Assembly: GCA_002778195.1 (NCBI GenBank)
Contig: PCDI01000013.1
Location: forward strand, 515,021-579,020
DNA: 64,000 nucleotides
Direction: 5' to 3'
From: Raffaelea ambrosiae
Lineage: Eukaryota > Ascomycota > Sordariomycetes > Ophiostomatales > Ophiostomataceae
A program made the translations under genes and the position numbers. The notes beneath the pieces were generated by a model. That model saw only the letters and a program-made list of their open reading frames with translations, ran no database searches and was not told the origin of the DNA. Below are positions 20,920 through 34,700 of this stretch, one piece after another. How positions within the stretch are numbered: position 1 is the stretch's first letter; the number at the start of each line of letters is the position of its first letter.

Positions 20920-23900
20920 ATGATCCGACAACACGCCTCACGACGGCTTGTCGTCCGTGGGCCGTCGTCGTGTCTGAGACGAGCCCAGCGCAGCCCTCTG
21001 ACCACAGCAGCAGCAGCCACGACGCCGGCGCGGTTACGACTGGCCACCCTCGCCACGCGCGCTTCTCCGCGGACGGCCACCGCCTCCTCCCCACGACCCC
21101 TGCCGTCCCTGCTGACGACGACACCCTCGTACCGGCTGCCTGCCCTCCGGCCGTCGGCGGCGGCCTTCTTCTCGACATCTCCGGCCAGCCAGAAGAAAGA
21201 CAAGGACACCGCCCGCGGCTTCTTTGATGGCGCGGCGGCCGAGGACGAGGCCAGCAAGGGCGAGGCAGACAAGAAGGAGGCCGTCAAGAAAGGCGGCAAG
21301 GACGAGGAGGCGGCCCAGCTGGACAAGGCCAAAGACGTGTCGTCCGAGTCGTCGGAGCAGCTGGCCAAGTCCGAATCCTCGTCTGGCGACCAGGGCAGCA
21401 CGGAGTCTTCCGACGGCAAGGCGAGCAGCAGCAGCAGCAGCAGCGGCGGCGCGTCGTCCGGCGGCTCGTCTTCGGGCGGCAGCGGCGATGGTGGCTCGGG
21501 CGACGGCGGCCGGCGCGGCCGCAAGTCTGGCTCGGACCGCGCGCTGCAGAAGCCTATTGTGCCCGAGGTGTACCCGCAGGTCATGGCCATCCCCATTGCC
21601 AAGCGGCCGCTGTTCCCCGGCTTCTACAAGGCGATCACGATCAAGGACCCCAACGTGGCCAGCGCCATCACGGAGATGATCAAGCGCGGGCAGCCGTACG
21701 TGGGCGCCTTTCTGTTCAAGGACGAGAACGCCGACGACGACATCATACACAGCGCCGACGAGGTCTACGACACGGGCGTGTTCGCCCAGATCACCAGCGC
21801 CTTCCCCCTGCACGGCGAGGGCGCCACGGGCCTCACGGCGATACTCTATCCGCACCGCCGCATCAAGCTCTCGACCCTGATCCCGCCAGGCAGCGACAGC
21901 GACAGCAGCAGCAGCACGGCCGCCGTCCCCGCAGCCGACGGAGGCGAGCCGAAGGCCGAGCAGCAGAAGACGGACGCCGCCGACAGCAGCGGCATCATCA
22001 GCGTGCCGGAGCCGATACCACAGGCGAAGCCGGCAGACGAGGCGGGGGCCGCCGAGAAGAAGGGCGACGTCGTGGCGAGCTTCGAGGAGAGCGCGGTGGC
22101 GGCGACGACGCCCAAGAGCGACGCCCCAGCCGCCGCAGCCGCCGCAGCCGCCGCAGCCACGACGACGACTCCCTACGAGCCGACGTCGTTTCTCCGCAAG
22201 TTCAACGTGAGTCTCGTCAACGTGGACAACCTGACGGAGGAGCCGTTTGACGCCAAGAGCCCCGTGATCCGGGCGGTGACCAACGAGATTGTCAACGTGT
22301 TCAAGGAGGTGGCGCAGATGAACAGCCTGTTCCGCGACCAGATCTCGACGTTCTCGATGAGCCAGTCGGCGGGCCACGTGACGGCGGAGCCGGCGAAGCT
22401 GGCGGACTTCGCGGCGGCGGTGTCGGCGGGCGAGCCGGCGGAGCTGCAGGAGGTGCTGTCGAGCCTGAACGTGGAGGAGCGGATGCAGAAGGCGCTGGTG
22501 GTGCTGAAGAACGAGCTGATGAACGCGCAGCTGCAGAGCAAGATCACGCGCGAGGTGGAGAGCAAGATCACGAAGCGGCAGCGCGAGTACTGGCTGATGG
22601 AGCAGATGAAGGGCATCCGGCGCGAGCTGGGCATCGAGTCGGACGGCAAGGACAAGCTGGTGGAGAAGTTCCGGGAGAAGGCGGACCAGCTGGCCATGCC
22701 CGACGCCGTGCGCAAGGTGTTTGACGACGAGATCAACAAGCTGGCCCACCTGGAGCCGGCGGCGTCCGAGTTCAACGTGACGCGCAACTACCTCGACTGG
22801 CTGACGCAGATCCCGTGGGGCCAGCGCAGCAGCGAGAACTTTGACATCCGCAACGCCGTGACCGTGCTCGACGAGGACCACTACGGGCTCAAGGACGTCA
22901 AGGACCGCATCCTCGAGTTCATCGCCGTGGGCAAGCTGCGCGGCACCGTCGAGGGCAAGATCCTGTGCTTTGTCGGCCCGCCGGGCGTCGGCAAGACCAG
23001 CATCGGCAAGTCGATTGCGCGCGCCCTCAACCGCCAGTACTACCGCTTCAGCGTCGGCGGCCTGACCGACGTCGCCGAGATCAAGGGCCACCGCCGCACG
23101 TACGTCGGCGCGCTGCCGGGCCGCGTCATCCAGGCGCTGAAAAAGTGCCAGACCGAGAACCCGCTGATCCTGATCGACGAGATCGACAAGATCGGCAAGG
23201 GCTACCAGGGCGACCCCTCGTCGGCCCTGCTGGAGCTGCTCGACCCGGAGCAGAACAGCTCCTTCCTCGACCACTACATGGACGTGCCCGTCGACCTGTC
23301 CAAGGTGCTCTTCGTCTGCACCGCCAACATGACCGACACCATCCCGCGCCCGCTGCTCGACCGCATGGAGGTCATCCGCCTGTCGGGCTACGTCGCGGAC
23401 GAGAAGATGGCCATTGCCGAGAAGTACCTGGCGCCGGCCGCCAAGGAGATGGCCGGCCTGCAGGCCGCCGACGTGCAGCTGAGCGAGGCCGCCATCGAGG
23501 AGCTGATCAAGTCGTACTGCCGCGAGTCGGGCGTGCGCAACCTCAAGAAGCAGATCGAGAAGGTCTACCGGAAGTCGGCCCTCAAGATTGTGCAGGAGCT
23601 GGGCGACGGGGTGCTGCCCGACGCGGCAGCAGCCGCCGGCGCCGAAGCAGCGCCGGCAGCCGCACCCGAAGACACTCCATCTGCTACCGAGACGAGTGCT
23701 GCCACAACCACTCCAGAATCCGACGTGGACGACACGAGCTCGATTGTGTCGTCGGACACGGCATCGTCCGAGGCCACAGCGCCGACCTCCTCCTCCTCCA
23801 ACTCCAACTCCTCCTCCTCCGCCGCCACCACCACATCGACGACAGCCTCCTCCTCCGCCTCCTCCTCCTCCTCCTCCTCCACCACCACCGCCGCCGCCGA

Positions 23901-24736
23901 CAAGCCGCCCCGGCAACCCCTCCAGGTCCCCGACTCCGTGCACGTCGTGATCGACGACACGAACCTCAAGGACTACGTCGGCCCGCCCATCTTCACGTCG
24001 GACCGGCTCTACGACGTGACGCCGCCCGGCGTCACCATGGGCCTCGCCTGGACGCAGATGGGCGGCGCCGCCATGTACGTCGAGACCATTTTGCAGGCGG
24101 CGCTGCGGCCCAGCACGCGGCCGTCGCTGGAGATCACGGGCAACATCAAGGCGGTCATGAAGGAGTCGTCCATGATTGCCTACTCGTTTGCCAAGGCCAT
24201 GATGGTGCGCACCTTCCCGGACAACCACTTTTTCGACAAGGCCAAGCTGCACGTGCACGTGCCCGAGGGCGCCGTGCAGAAGGACGGGCCCTCGGCCGGC
24301 ATCACCATGGCGACGTCGCTGCTGTCGCTGGCGCTGGACCACCCCATCGACCCGACCGTGGCCATGACGGGCGAGCTGACGCTGACGGGCAAGGTCCTGC
24401 GCATCGGCGGCCTGCGCGAGAAGACCATCGCCGCGCGCCGCGCCGGGTGCAAGACGGTGGTGTTCCCCGAGGACAACATGTCCGACTGGCTGGAGCTGCC
24501 AGAGGTCAGTTCTTGCGCTCTCCCTCTCCGTCCCCGACGGCCTCCCCACACTCCTCTACTAACTCCGCGCACAGAACATCAAAGAAGGCATCGAGGGCCG
24601 GCCTGTGAGCTGGTACGGAGACGTGTTTGACATCATCTTTGCCGGCCTGGACCGCGAGGCTGCCAGCAAGTGTAAGATTTGCGAGTGGAAGAAGCAGCAC
24701 GACGAGGAGGAGAAGAACAAGGACGAGGACGACTGA
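20920..24736 (+). CDS. PIM1: Mitochondrial Lon protease Pim1
   Basis: Inferred CDS is join(20920..24504, 24575..24736), 1248 residues, with one intron (donor GTCAGT, branch CTACTAAC, acceptor CAG). Lon is the ATP-dependent serine protease of the mitochondrial matrix that degrades oxidised or misfolded proteins and helps maintain mtDNA. Seen in order: Arg-rich mitochondrial presequence (residues 1-30), Ser/Gly-rich linker (about 150-205), N-terminal substrate domain from about 212 with an Ala/Pro/Glu insertion (about 325-425), AAA+ module with Walker A GPPGVGKT at 686-693 and Walker B LILIDEID, then the protease domain with catalytic Ser1125 in DGPSAG and Lys1168 in GGLREKT, the normal 43-residue spacing. 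A Ser/Thr/Ala-rich insertion of about 100 residues (about 903-1003) separates AAA+ from the protease. The last exon encodes a Lys/Glu-rich tail. Reading on without splicing loses the true C-terminus. Confidence 0.97.
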
Positions 24737-27075
24737 AGCCTGGCTGAGGGGTTTTTTCTCTGAAAACGAACAGAAAAAATAGAAAAAAAGAAAGAAAAAA
24801 ACCCCAATCCAGTCCATGCCAGCCTCTCTCTCTTGTTGTGCTCTTGTTCTTCCCCTTCTCGATGTACTCTTTGCTGCCTCTTCTCTTCTTGTCCAGCTGT
24901 CTACTTCTACTCTTGTTGTTTTGTCATCCTGCCATACATATAGAAAAAAAAATCCGGATAGGGACTTCCTAGGGGGGGGTGGGAGAGTATGTTGTTGTGC
25001 GGTGTTGGGGAGCAAGCCAGCTGTTTTTGGTGTTTTGCATTGCACACCGGAGGGCATAGGAAGCATCGTCGTTTTGCAACAGAAAAACTACACGCAAAAA
25101 ATAACAAAAAACCCTACACAAAAGAGAAGGGGGGAGGCACATAACCACGCAACACTGCATCGCATCCCTTTTTCTCCTCTTTCCTCACCCTCTCTCTCCT
25201 TCCTCTTCCCTCTTCTCACTCCACTACTAGAAAAGAAAACCCCTTAAAAAAGAACTCCCCCCTTATACCACCCCCATCGTTTTTTGCTGTATATATTATA
25301 TAAAGCTAGGGTATTTCACTGTATTATTCTTTTTCTGCTCGTGGCCGGCAACGTCAGCAACTGCTTGTCGGCATTCTGTCGTCTCGTCGTCCTTTTCTGC
25401 CGGCAAGACCAACGTCCTCAACCCCCGACCGCATGCCCTGCGTACAATCGCATGCCTTTACTTTTGCATGTCGTGACCGACCTCGACTTGGCCGGGCCCA
25501 TGCCGTGTCATGCATTTGGGACAGTCTGATGCCAACACATCCAATCACGAAACTTCGGTCTTCCCACCTCTTGCTCAGAGGAGCAACCCGCCGCGTCCGA
25601 GGCTACCTGTCCAGTTGATGCATCCGAGAGCGCCCCCCAAGTCTGCCGAAACCGCTGGATGGTTGCAGATCTACACGGTGGTATTATTGGTCGTTTCGGG
25701 TGGGACAACTACGTAGTCACTGAACACGCCCAGAAAGACGGACGTGCCACTGTCAGTGGACATGTCAGCTAGTGTCAGAGGCACCAAAATGGAACGAACA
25801 CGCAGGCGACGAAAGCTGGCTGGCGCAGATATGGCTCCTTGGCTGGTCACGAAAAAAAAAAAAAAAAGCTTGGGCAGCCTTTGGGCAGCCTTTGGGCCAC
25901 AGCGAGCCAGACAGCCTCAATGCCAGGTGACGGCGCAATGTGTCGTCTCGCTGTCTCGTTGTCATCTAGCCCAGGCCAGTCCAGTCCCGTCCCCGGCTGC
26001 CTCTTCTGCTACAGCCTCACTTTTGAGGCGCTTACCCGTCTGGTCGGTTGATTCGTTTGCCGAAGCCCTGTTCTCTTCAACCCTTTGGGCGCGAACTGGT
26101 GTGCCCGGGATGTCTCTCTTTTTGGCCCCTATTGATGCCCAAAGCCTGCGAAGGGCGTCAAAGCAGCTCTACCACAAGGCGAATCCCGCCTTCTCTGGCT
26201 GGCGAGGCGTTCTGTTCCGTTCCCAAAGTAGACAGATACATGGCAGCCTCCTCCGCCCTGTCCGGCTGGTTCCATTGGCAAATCACATTGATGATGGGAA
26301 GCAACGGCCGACACGCGCCAACAAGAAGACAGGCCGCTTGTTCAAACCAGAGAGAAAAGCCCACCAGCAGTGTAGATCCGAATCAACACCATGGACAGAA
26401 GGAAGGCCGCATCTCGCCCACACCAAGCCCGCACACGCAAGAAGAAAACCGGTAACTGCATCAGAACGGAAATGGGTGTGTGGGAGACTGCGTCTGCTGC
26501 GTCCGACTGCCTGCTTTAGTCCCATGAGCTAAGCTGCAGAAAGAACGGACAAATATGCAGGCGACCAGAAAAGAGCCAGCGCACTGCAACGCTGTCACTC
26601 TTGTTCTCCGTTTCGTTCCTTGGCCATTCTGCAACGGCCACGGCGAAGGCGAGACCCCTGACATGCGCATGCTGCGGCACCTGTGCCCAAGACCGCACCG
26701 GTGCCCAATGTGTCGGCCTGCCTGCCTGCCTGTCTGGGAACCCGGTACCGGTGCCGCGCGAAGACGACAGCTGTGAGCGCGTCGTCTGTGGCGTATCTGG
26801 GCGCCTCGGAGACAGGGCATCGACCATGCCAATTCTCGATTTAAGCAGTAACCACGGCATCGACGGTCCTCGCCGTCGTCCCCCTCCCCCCCCGAACACG
26901 CCAAGCGTCAGCAAAAGGCGATTCCTCTCTGCTGTGCTACGCCGGAGGTTTCCCGGTCGGAGCAGTTTGTGAGTCGTGTGAAAAGGAAAAATGTCGAGTG
27001 ATCTTCACCAGCCAATGGCAGCTCGCTGGCCCTTGTGCGCGGGATGCTTCTTTCTCTCTGCTTTTTTGTCTCCCT

Positions 27076-27111
27076 TTTTGCCTCCCCTTTTGCCTCCCCT
27101 TTTGCCTCCCC
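27076..27111 (+). repeat. 12-bp tandem repeat TTTTGCCTCCCC, three copies
   Basis: Three exact copies in a pyrimidine-rich stretch. Confidence 0.9.
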
Positions 27112-29167
27112 CAGTCGGCACTCCCTTTCTTCGCTCCCACGTTTCCCGTGCCGCTGTCAGATCAGCCATGCTTGCTCCCAAGGGCCGAGCACGACGCACC
27201 AAGCGCCCTCATTTTCCACCTCTCCCTTTCTGCATACGCAATGGGGGGGGGCTTCATCTCTGTCCAGCATCGGGATAGAAATGCAGGACAGATATGCAAG
27301 CACGGAATGAAAAAAGCTGGGAGGATGTTCTCCACCTGTGTTTCGATGCCCGGTCCTGGTCCTTCTCGGGGTCTCTGAATCCACTGGTGCGCTGGTGCGC
27401 TGGACCCTCTGATCCTTACAAGATAGCGCCCCCCCCCCTCCTCTTGCCGCCTGCAGATCGGCCAGCCAGATTCCATGTGCCGACGAGTGACAGGCAATGC
27501 GACGTTCCTCCATCAGCTCGTGCACTGTATCTTAGTGCATAGTAGCTCCCTCCGGCACGTCAATTCAACAAACCCCTTGCACGGCAGACAGGCGGAGCCA
27601 GGAAACCAGGGGTGAGAGCACAAGGGAGGGGACGCCCAGAGGAGCAGAAGCACAGAGATGCAGAGATGCAGCACAGAGATGCAGAGACAGAGGCACAGAC
27701 AGATGGGCCAGAGCAAATCGGCCATTTCATTCGCCTGCTCGGCTCGTCGGGTCCTGCACCCTCTAGGCGGTGGACTGTGTTTGTGGCCGCATGGTGGCAG
27801 CATGGTGGCACCCACGATTGCTTTCTTTTGCAGGCTTTACTCATCTGGCTGCTCTCGCTGTACGAGCAGGACCTCCTGTTCTTTCCTTTTTTCGTTTCCT
27901 TTTTCCTCCCCCCCCTCTTGTTATCGTTTCATTTGTTGCGAGACCAGTCACACGAGCCAGATAGCCAGAGACAAGGAACAGCCCAGATATGCACAGAGCT
28001 TGCACTTTCCACGTTGCCTGGGCTTCGAGCGCACCTTGCTCCCTGTCCGCCAGTTGTCTCTCGGGAGCGTCCCGCCATTAGCCAAGCGTGTTATGATTAG
28101 CAGCCGGGAAGTGTCTGACATGGACACTCCATCGAGCGCCTGGCCGCCGCAGCTTTGTGCGAGACGTTCTCTGTGCCGCAGTGCTGGCATACAAAATATC
28201 GCAGTAGCCCCTGGCGTGCTCGGACTTGGTGTTGGCGCCTCCGGCTAGCCAGCCCTCCCTGGCAGGCCTTCCGACGCTGGCCCTCTCAGCTCTGTCAAAG
28301 TACACCGGTGCCGATCGTTGGGTTGTCGGGCAGTTAGCGTGGTCTGTAGACTAGCGGCCGTGGAGGCTTCGAACGGTTTGGGGCAGTTGGCACTAGGGCG
28401 TGCTAGGATGTGGTCTCGAGAGGTTGTGCTGTCTGTCCCTTGTCTGTCCCTGGCCTGTCCCTGGTTTGTCTGGCCTCTGGTCGTCTGCCTGGCTCGTCTG
28501 TTCCCGGCCTGCCTGGCCTGCGTCTCCCAGCGTCCTCGTCTCAGGCCAGCATCTCTCCCAGTGGCGGTTCTACACGTGTGCGACCCCACCCTCCTCTTGG
28601 TCTCTTGGTGGCCGTTGATCTCCACTTCTGGTGCCCCCCAGCCTCCCTTGCCAGGAGACTAGAGAGTGTCATAGATGGTCGCCCGTAACCGCGAGAGGTA
28701 GTTACATAGTAGTTCTGTGACCTGTTGACTTGATGCCTCACTCGGCTTGCCAGGCTCCGACGCTCTTGAGTATCCGTCCCCAGTGGCACCCCTGGTGCCA
28801 TGGATGACGGGATGCATACCGCAAGACGCCCGGTGAGATGTACGAGTACGTACATGGTATGTAGTAAGATGCTGGCGGCCTGGATGGACAGGCCACTGCA
28901 AGATATCGTCCTGCAGCGATGTACAAAGTACAAAGTACTGAGCGGCAGCCCATGTCTTTGGTGGCCAGCGCTCTCCATATGCACGGTCTCCTGTAATACG
29001 GCGGCCATGTTCCTCTGTACTCCCCACCCCACCCCTGCGCCATATTCATGTTTCTTTCCGTAGTGGGCGAGAGTTTGGAACTTCTGTCGCACCGCGCTAA
29101 CTGCAAAGGACCATAGATGCAACAGCGTGAGGGTGTGCACTGCATCTTACAGCAAGAAGAGGCAGGC

Positions 29168-29203
29168 GAAGCAGACGAAGCAGACGAAGCAGACGAAGCA
29201 GGA
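29168..29203 (+). repeat. 9-bp tandem repeat GAAGCAGAC, four copies
   Basis: Three exact copies and a fourth ending GGA in place of GAC. Intergenic. Confidence 0.9.
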
Positions 29204-30243
29204 GAGCCAGAAGAGGGCAGAAGATCAAGGAAGACGAGCGAAAGGGGGAGTATCGACGGTGCGTGATGGCGAGATCGTTGTCAATATTGAAGGCCCCAGA
29301 ATTTACCAAGACGGACAGACTCGTCGAGCCCCCCAGCACGTGCAGCCTGTCGACGTGCTAGTCGTGCCTTCCTTGCTGGTCGTGCCTTCCCTGCTGAACC
29401 CCCCGGTCGCCGTTCCTGCCACCACCCTCCAGGAAATAGCGACGAGCAGACACCCAAAAAAGAAAGTGCGTCCCACATACTTACTCCATGCGCGTAATCT
29501 GCCCGGTGCCTTCTGTTTCTGGTGGTCCTTGTTCTGTGGTCTTCAACATTTCTTTTGCCTCCTTTTTGCTTGGTGTTATTTTTTGGCCTCCTTTTGACTT
29601 CTCTCGGCTTCCCTCTGCCCTCATTTTTGCTTCTTTTCTCTTCTCGCTTCCTTCTCGCTTCCTTCTCGTCTCCATTCCCCGACCTCCTCCTTCGCCCTCG
29701 CCATCCCGCACGCTCCCTTCCCCTCCTGTCCTCCACCTGCAGGGCCAGACACGCCGCATATGCCGCCTTGCCATTTCCGAGACCTCCCAAGCGCACCAAA
29801 CTGTCCAGTCATTCTGTCCAGCCGTTAGACCGTTTGGATCTGCCAATCCACACAGTCCTTCCAGCCCTTCCTCTCAGCCCGCCCTGTCCGCTCTGCCCGT
29901 TGTGCCCGTCCTGTCCGTCCTCCTCGAACCCCGAGGCGTACAAGTGGCCGATAGGCTCTGGACAACCCCCCCAGGGCTCGAACGACGCCAATCGCATTTC
30001 GCATTTCGCATTTCTCGTCTTCTTCCTTCCCCCTTCCCCCTTCCCCTCTCATCCGCATCCGCGCCCACGTCTGCACTCACTGGCCGGTTCATATCCACCT
30101 GCTAGCGCTGCAGCCGAGGCGGCTTTTCCATCAGGCAAGGCGAAGCCAGGGTCGCCTGTTCTGGGGCTGCCGGAGCCAGAGGCTAGTCTGACGAGAAGAT
30201 CAGCCAATCCCTCGCCCGCAGTCCAGCGAGGCATGACACCATT

Positions 30244-30279
30244 GCAGACACCACTGCAGACACCACTGCAGACACTACA
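30244..30279 (+). repeat. 12-bp tandem repeat GCAGACACCACT, three copies
   Basis: Two exact copies and one with two changes. Intergenic. Confidence 0.9.
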
Positions 30280-31010
30280 GATGCTCCAGAAGCCAATTGC
30301 GGACCATCGAGAGACGAAAAAGCAGGGAAACTGGCCTGAGGCTTGGCCGACCACGAGAAAGGAAAACAGGACGGACCAATACGATGAAAACAACTAGTTA
30401 ACTAGACCCATCTGATCAGCAGAGATCGAGCAGCCAGCAGCCAGAACCACAAACCCACAAACCCGCGATACCGCCATATCGCCAGACCACCAGGACTGCC
30501 AGGACCTCCATAATCACCAGAACCCGTCTAAAACCGACAAAGCACCGACACGGCCGCTTCCGGAGTGCGTCTGGGGTTGCCAGCGGCCCTGAGCCTTAAA
30601 GTCACGCCAAGTCACACAAAAAGTCGCATTTGCATTGTCTGCCACAGCCCGCATTCAACAACTGCATCCTCTGGACCTGCCCCTTTCGCGCATTCCCTCT
30701 ATCCGTCTTACGAGCACTTCCCCATCTTGGGGCACACCCCACAGGTCAAGAGAGCAGGCGTGGCCGAGTCGCCAACAACCTGTACCGTCTCTGCCCAATG
30801 CTCGACAGGCCGACCCACCGGTCGCGACCTTGGATCAGCGCACAACGCGTTTCTGCTGCACCTCAGAAGCTGCACCTCGACAGCCACTGGCCTCGGGCGG
30901 AAAGCAGCGGCAGTCGGCACGAGCACGCTTGAGAAGCAAGTACTGAGACAACGACTTGCAAAAGAGGAGAGACAAGAACAGCCTGCAGGCGCCGACGCAG
31001 ACGCCGCAAC

Positions 31011-31100
31011 AGAAGCACACAAGCACAGAAACAGAAGCACACAAGCACAGAAACAGAAGCACAGAAACACAGACACAGACACAGAGACACACAGACAGGT
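31011..31100 (+). repeat. AC-rich repeat with two exact 22-bp units
   Basis: Two identical 22-bp units (31011-31032 and 31033-31054) followed by decaying GAAGCACAGAAACACAG-like copies to about 31100. It lies in the region just upstream of the kinase-like gene. Confidence 0.9.
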
Positions 31101-31742
31101 GCAGACAGAAACGGAAGCACAGAAACCCCACAGCTGCTCTGCACAGCCAACTGCGCCTTTGTCACCGAGAAGTCCACCGCTCTTCACCGCTGTCCACACA
31201 CGACTGCAAGTAACTCCGTCACCGCATCTTCCCACAGTCATCCCTGCACCCCCCTTGTCCACCCGCCGTCTGCCATTGCTGTCAGTCTTTTCACAAAGCT
31301 CACTCGTCCCTTTTGACGACCCATTTCGGTGACCTAGATACAGCTGGACACCCAATTTCTTCTTGCCTTGTCACTGCCCAGCTTCGGATCTGTCTTCATT
31401 TCTCACCATCCACCTAACATCGCACGGTCTCGCACGCCACCCGCCCTTTCCTCATTCCTTTGACCTCCAAGCACACATAGCATTTGCGGGACCCATACAG
31501 TGATATCCACGGACACTTACAGTCGAGTATCCACCGCCGACAGCATTGGCTTGGATGACCGCTCGCTCATATTGCGGGCCTAGACTTTGACAACGTATCT
31601 TTCGCCCGTTGTATCGTGTCTCCAGCTTGCCTTCCAACCTTCACGTTGGCTTCCTACCAGGGCCCGCCGATCTTATAGCACCACCGCTGCTGGCGTGGCA
31701 GAGGCAGCTCCGTCTGCGTCTGCATCCGACCAGCACGGCCTG

Positions 31743-34700
31743 ATGGCTCAGCGCAGCCTGATGCCGCAGGAGCCACCACCTCGGCCAGCACAAGAGTCCT
31801 CACAGCCAGAGTCTCAACCAGACACAGAACCGCCACCGCAACCGCACTCACAACCTCAATTACAGTTGCAGCCACAACAGCAGCCACAGAAGCCTGGGAC
31901 AGATCCATCGGCTTCGTCTCCCACAAAGGGCATATGGAGAAGAATCCTCAACCGAGGCGCCAGCGCCGACCCAGCCTCGCCTGTGAAAAAGGCTAGTGGG
32001 CCTCGGGCTCCTGAGCCGCCCCTGCCTGCGACAGCCTCTGCTTCTGTTGCGCCTGATCCAGAACAGTCGCTGACACCAAATCCACCTTCGATCGCTGTGG
32101 GTGGGAGCGCAAAGCCAGAGGATGATCCGAGTGATCCCGGTTGCCCACCAGAGGCAGTCAATCCGGTTGGCACAAACGACCCAGGCAGCGAGGCTCCGTT
32201 GTCCATCACCACTGCTAATGGCACCACCACCCCCAATGGTGCCACCGCCGCCGGCGATGATAGCTCTCTGCAGAAACCAGGTGGCAAGAGCCGCCGAGTA
32301 CAGAGAGATGTCGTTCCCGGCCTGCCTCGTACTCAGACCCTCGCACGGCAACAGTCAGAGCTGCGCGAAAACCTCCTTCCAGTCCAGCCCTCTCCAGACG
32401 AGCGACGAGCCGCGTCTGTAGACAGGCGCCAGTCCCAACCTACATCATCCCCCTTACCCTCGCAAACCCTTCCTGGCCCCAGGACAAGCGCCCCCGAGAT
32501 TCTTCGCCAGCCACCCACAAGTTCGTCCGAGATCGCTACGAGGAGCATCGACTCCGCTGTCGTAGAGTCTTCTCCAGTCGCATCACATGTGCCTTCCCCT
32601 CTCACAAATCTAGCACTGAGGCCCGCTCCTTCCGTGGGCGAGCTGTCCACAAGAAGCGTTGGATTAGATGGCATGACTGTTGCAGGTGGCCACGGCAACC
32701 AGTTTGACACCGCAACCACAATGAACGGCAGCTCTACCCAACACGAGAAGCCCGATGCCGGATATCAACAAGATAGCCAAGAGCTCCTCGATTGCCAGAG
32801 CCATCTGGACCATCTGGAACACCGGGACCTCCCGGATGAGGGACCTTACATGGGTGACAGGGCTTCTCTCATCGACACCGCGTCTATCACTTCGTCACAA
32901 TATGAGCAAAGGATCCGCTACGAACTCGAGCATATCTGGATCCTCAATCTCTCCATGCACTTCCGAGATGGCTCCCGACGCGAAAAGTTCTTTGTCACGT
33001 ACCGCCAGCGCCCAGATCTTTGGCGCCGTGTCACCATTTCGCTCGACTATCGTCGTGCTGATGAAAACTCCCTTGAAATGGATTTGCTTCACACCAAGTT
33101 CCAGCGCGATAAGAACGAGAAGATATACGAGGCCATCCGCGACAGTCTGGTAGATATACAGTTTTACAACACTGTCACCAATCTCAAACTTCAGACCACC
33201 GACGGCCGGCTCCACGTTCATGTCGTCGAAGATGTTACTGTTGGTTTCTCCCCGCTTCCCCCACTGCGGCTTCTTCTTTGGATATTACTGTTCAAGACAT
33301 TTCGGACTTGTCAGCCGAACTCGTCTTTGGTTTGGACTATATGAATTTGGCTCTAACACCTCCAGGAAATCATCGATTATCCATCCAATCGGATGATACA
33401 ACATCTCCGATGCCGCCGCATCAGGGAACGAGAGATTGAGTTCGACTCGCACATGTCCGGCTTCGTGTACAAGGTCCGCGTCGGCGGCCGCCTACTAATC
33501 AAGAAAGAGATTCCTGGTCCTGATTCTGTCGACGAATTTTTGTACGAGGTGAATGCCCTTAGCTTCCTGAGTCACTCGCGCAATGTCATCGAATTCTACG
33601 GGGTTATTGTCGACGACGATGAGCGTGTGAAAGGTCTTCTCATCAGCTATGCAGAGCAAGGTGCCTTGATCGACATCATATACGAGAATAACCAGGGCAT
33701 TTCGTGGCCAACACGTATTCGCTGGGCCCGCCAGATTGTCCAAGGCCTCTCTGAAATTCACGAGGCTGGCTTTGTTCAGGGTGACTTCACGCTCTCCAAC
33801 ATTGTCATTGACGATGATGGTGACGCCAAGATCATCGACATCAACCGCCGTGGTTGCCCCGTGGGCTGGGAGCCCCCGGAGGCAACACCGATCATTGAAA
33901 GCAACCAACGCATTTCCATGTATATTGGTGTCAAATCAGACCTTTACCAGCTTGGCATGGTATTGTGGGCTCTTGCCATGCAAGACGATGAGCCTGAGGC
34001 ACGGGGACGTCCACTTCACCTAGACCCTGAGACCGTCATTCCTCCGTGGCTCTGCACTGTGATCGAGACGTGTCTAGCCGAAGACCCGAGGGTGCGTCTT
34101 CAAGCCAGTCAGCTGCTCAAGCTGTTCCCGTTCCCCGGAGGGAGCAGCCCTGCAGATTCCGACTACGATGATGAGGATTGGACTGGCGGTTCCCACCGAC
34201 AAGCCATCTACGCCCACAGCGCTCCATCGGCGTCTATTGTTGATGGTGATCAGCCGTCTCAATTTGGACAAGAAGTTGACGGAATCGACAACAGTGGGGA
34301 GAGAGACGCCGGAGGTTTTGTAAAAAGCAAAAACCCGACCTCAGAGCATACCCACAATGGAATTGTGCCGCGCATCAAGACCGTTCCCTCGCCAAAAGAG
34401 TGGTCTTACGTGGACTTCGGTCACACTTATGTCGATCCTGTCAATGGTGTTTCCAACGAGCCCTATTACTACCCAACTCGTGGCCGGTCTCCCCCCAGCC
34501 GCCTTCCAAGTCACCATGACCATGGGTCTCCTCTTCGTGACTCAAATGGACAACAAGCCATGAGGACAGACGAAGAACATGACGGAAGTCAATTCTTGGA
34601 CCCAGAACCGTTAGAAGGCAGTCCTATTCGACCTAGCCTAGATACCGGCATTGGTACGCTAGGTGGCAGCCGGAAGGAAACGATGACAGAAACCAGTGCT

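Larger units (their letters stand above)
24737..31742. other. Long gene-poor region with short tandem repeats
   Basis: About 7 kb between Lon and the kinase-like gene, both on the + strand. No frame shows coding character; the longest chance frames (for example near 25744-26532 and 29522-30397) are low-complexity without recognisable domains. It holds tandem repeats at 27076-27111, 29168-29203, 30244-30279 and 31011-31054, plus GCATCTTAC-type words at 28864 and 29142 and a TACGAGTA at 28841. The last few hundred bases, C/A and C/T-rich, are probably the promoter and leader of the kinase-like gene, possibly with a 5' UTR intron (acceptor-like ACCAG near 31660). Confidence 0.6.

Noticed and set aside
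21034..24549. Very long open frame antisense to Lon (about 1171 codons)
   Set aside because: It mirrors the GC-rich codon pattern of Lon; the product is low-complexity and Lon motifs on the other strand are unambiguous.
30755..30840. GCGTGGCCGAGT, resembling the 5' part of a serine tRNA
   Set aside because: No matching T-arm or acceptor complement follows within tRNA length.
33240..33365. Alternative continuation of the kinase-like gene through its intron in another frame
   Set aside because: The alternative frame reads well for some 40 codons but soon hits a stop and loses the kinase domain; splicing with GTTGGT and CAG keeps phase.
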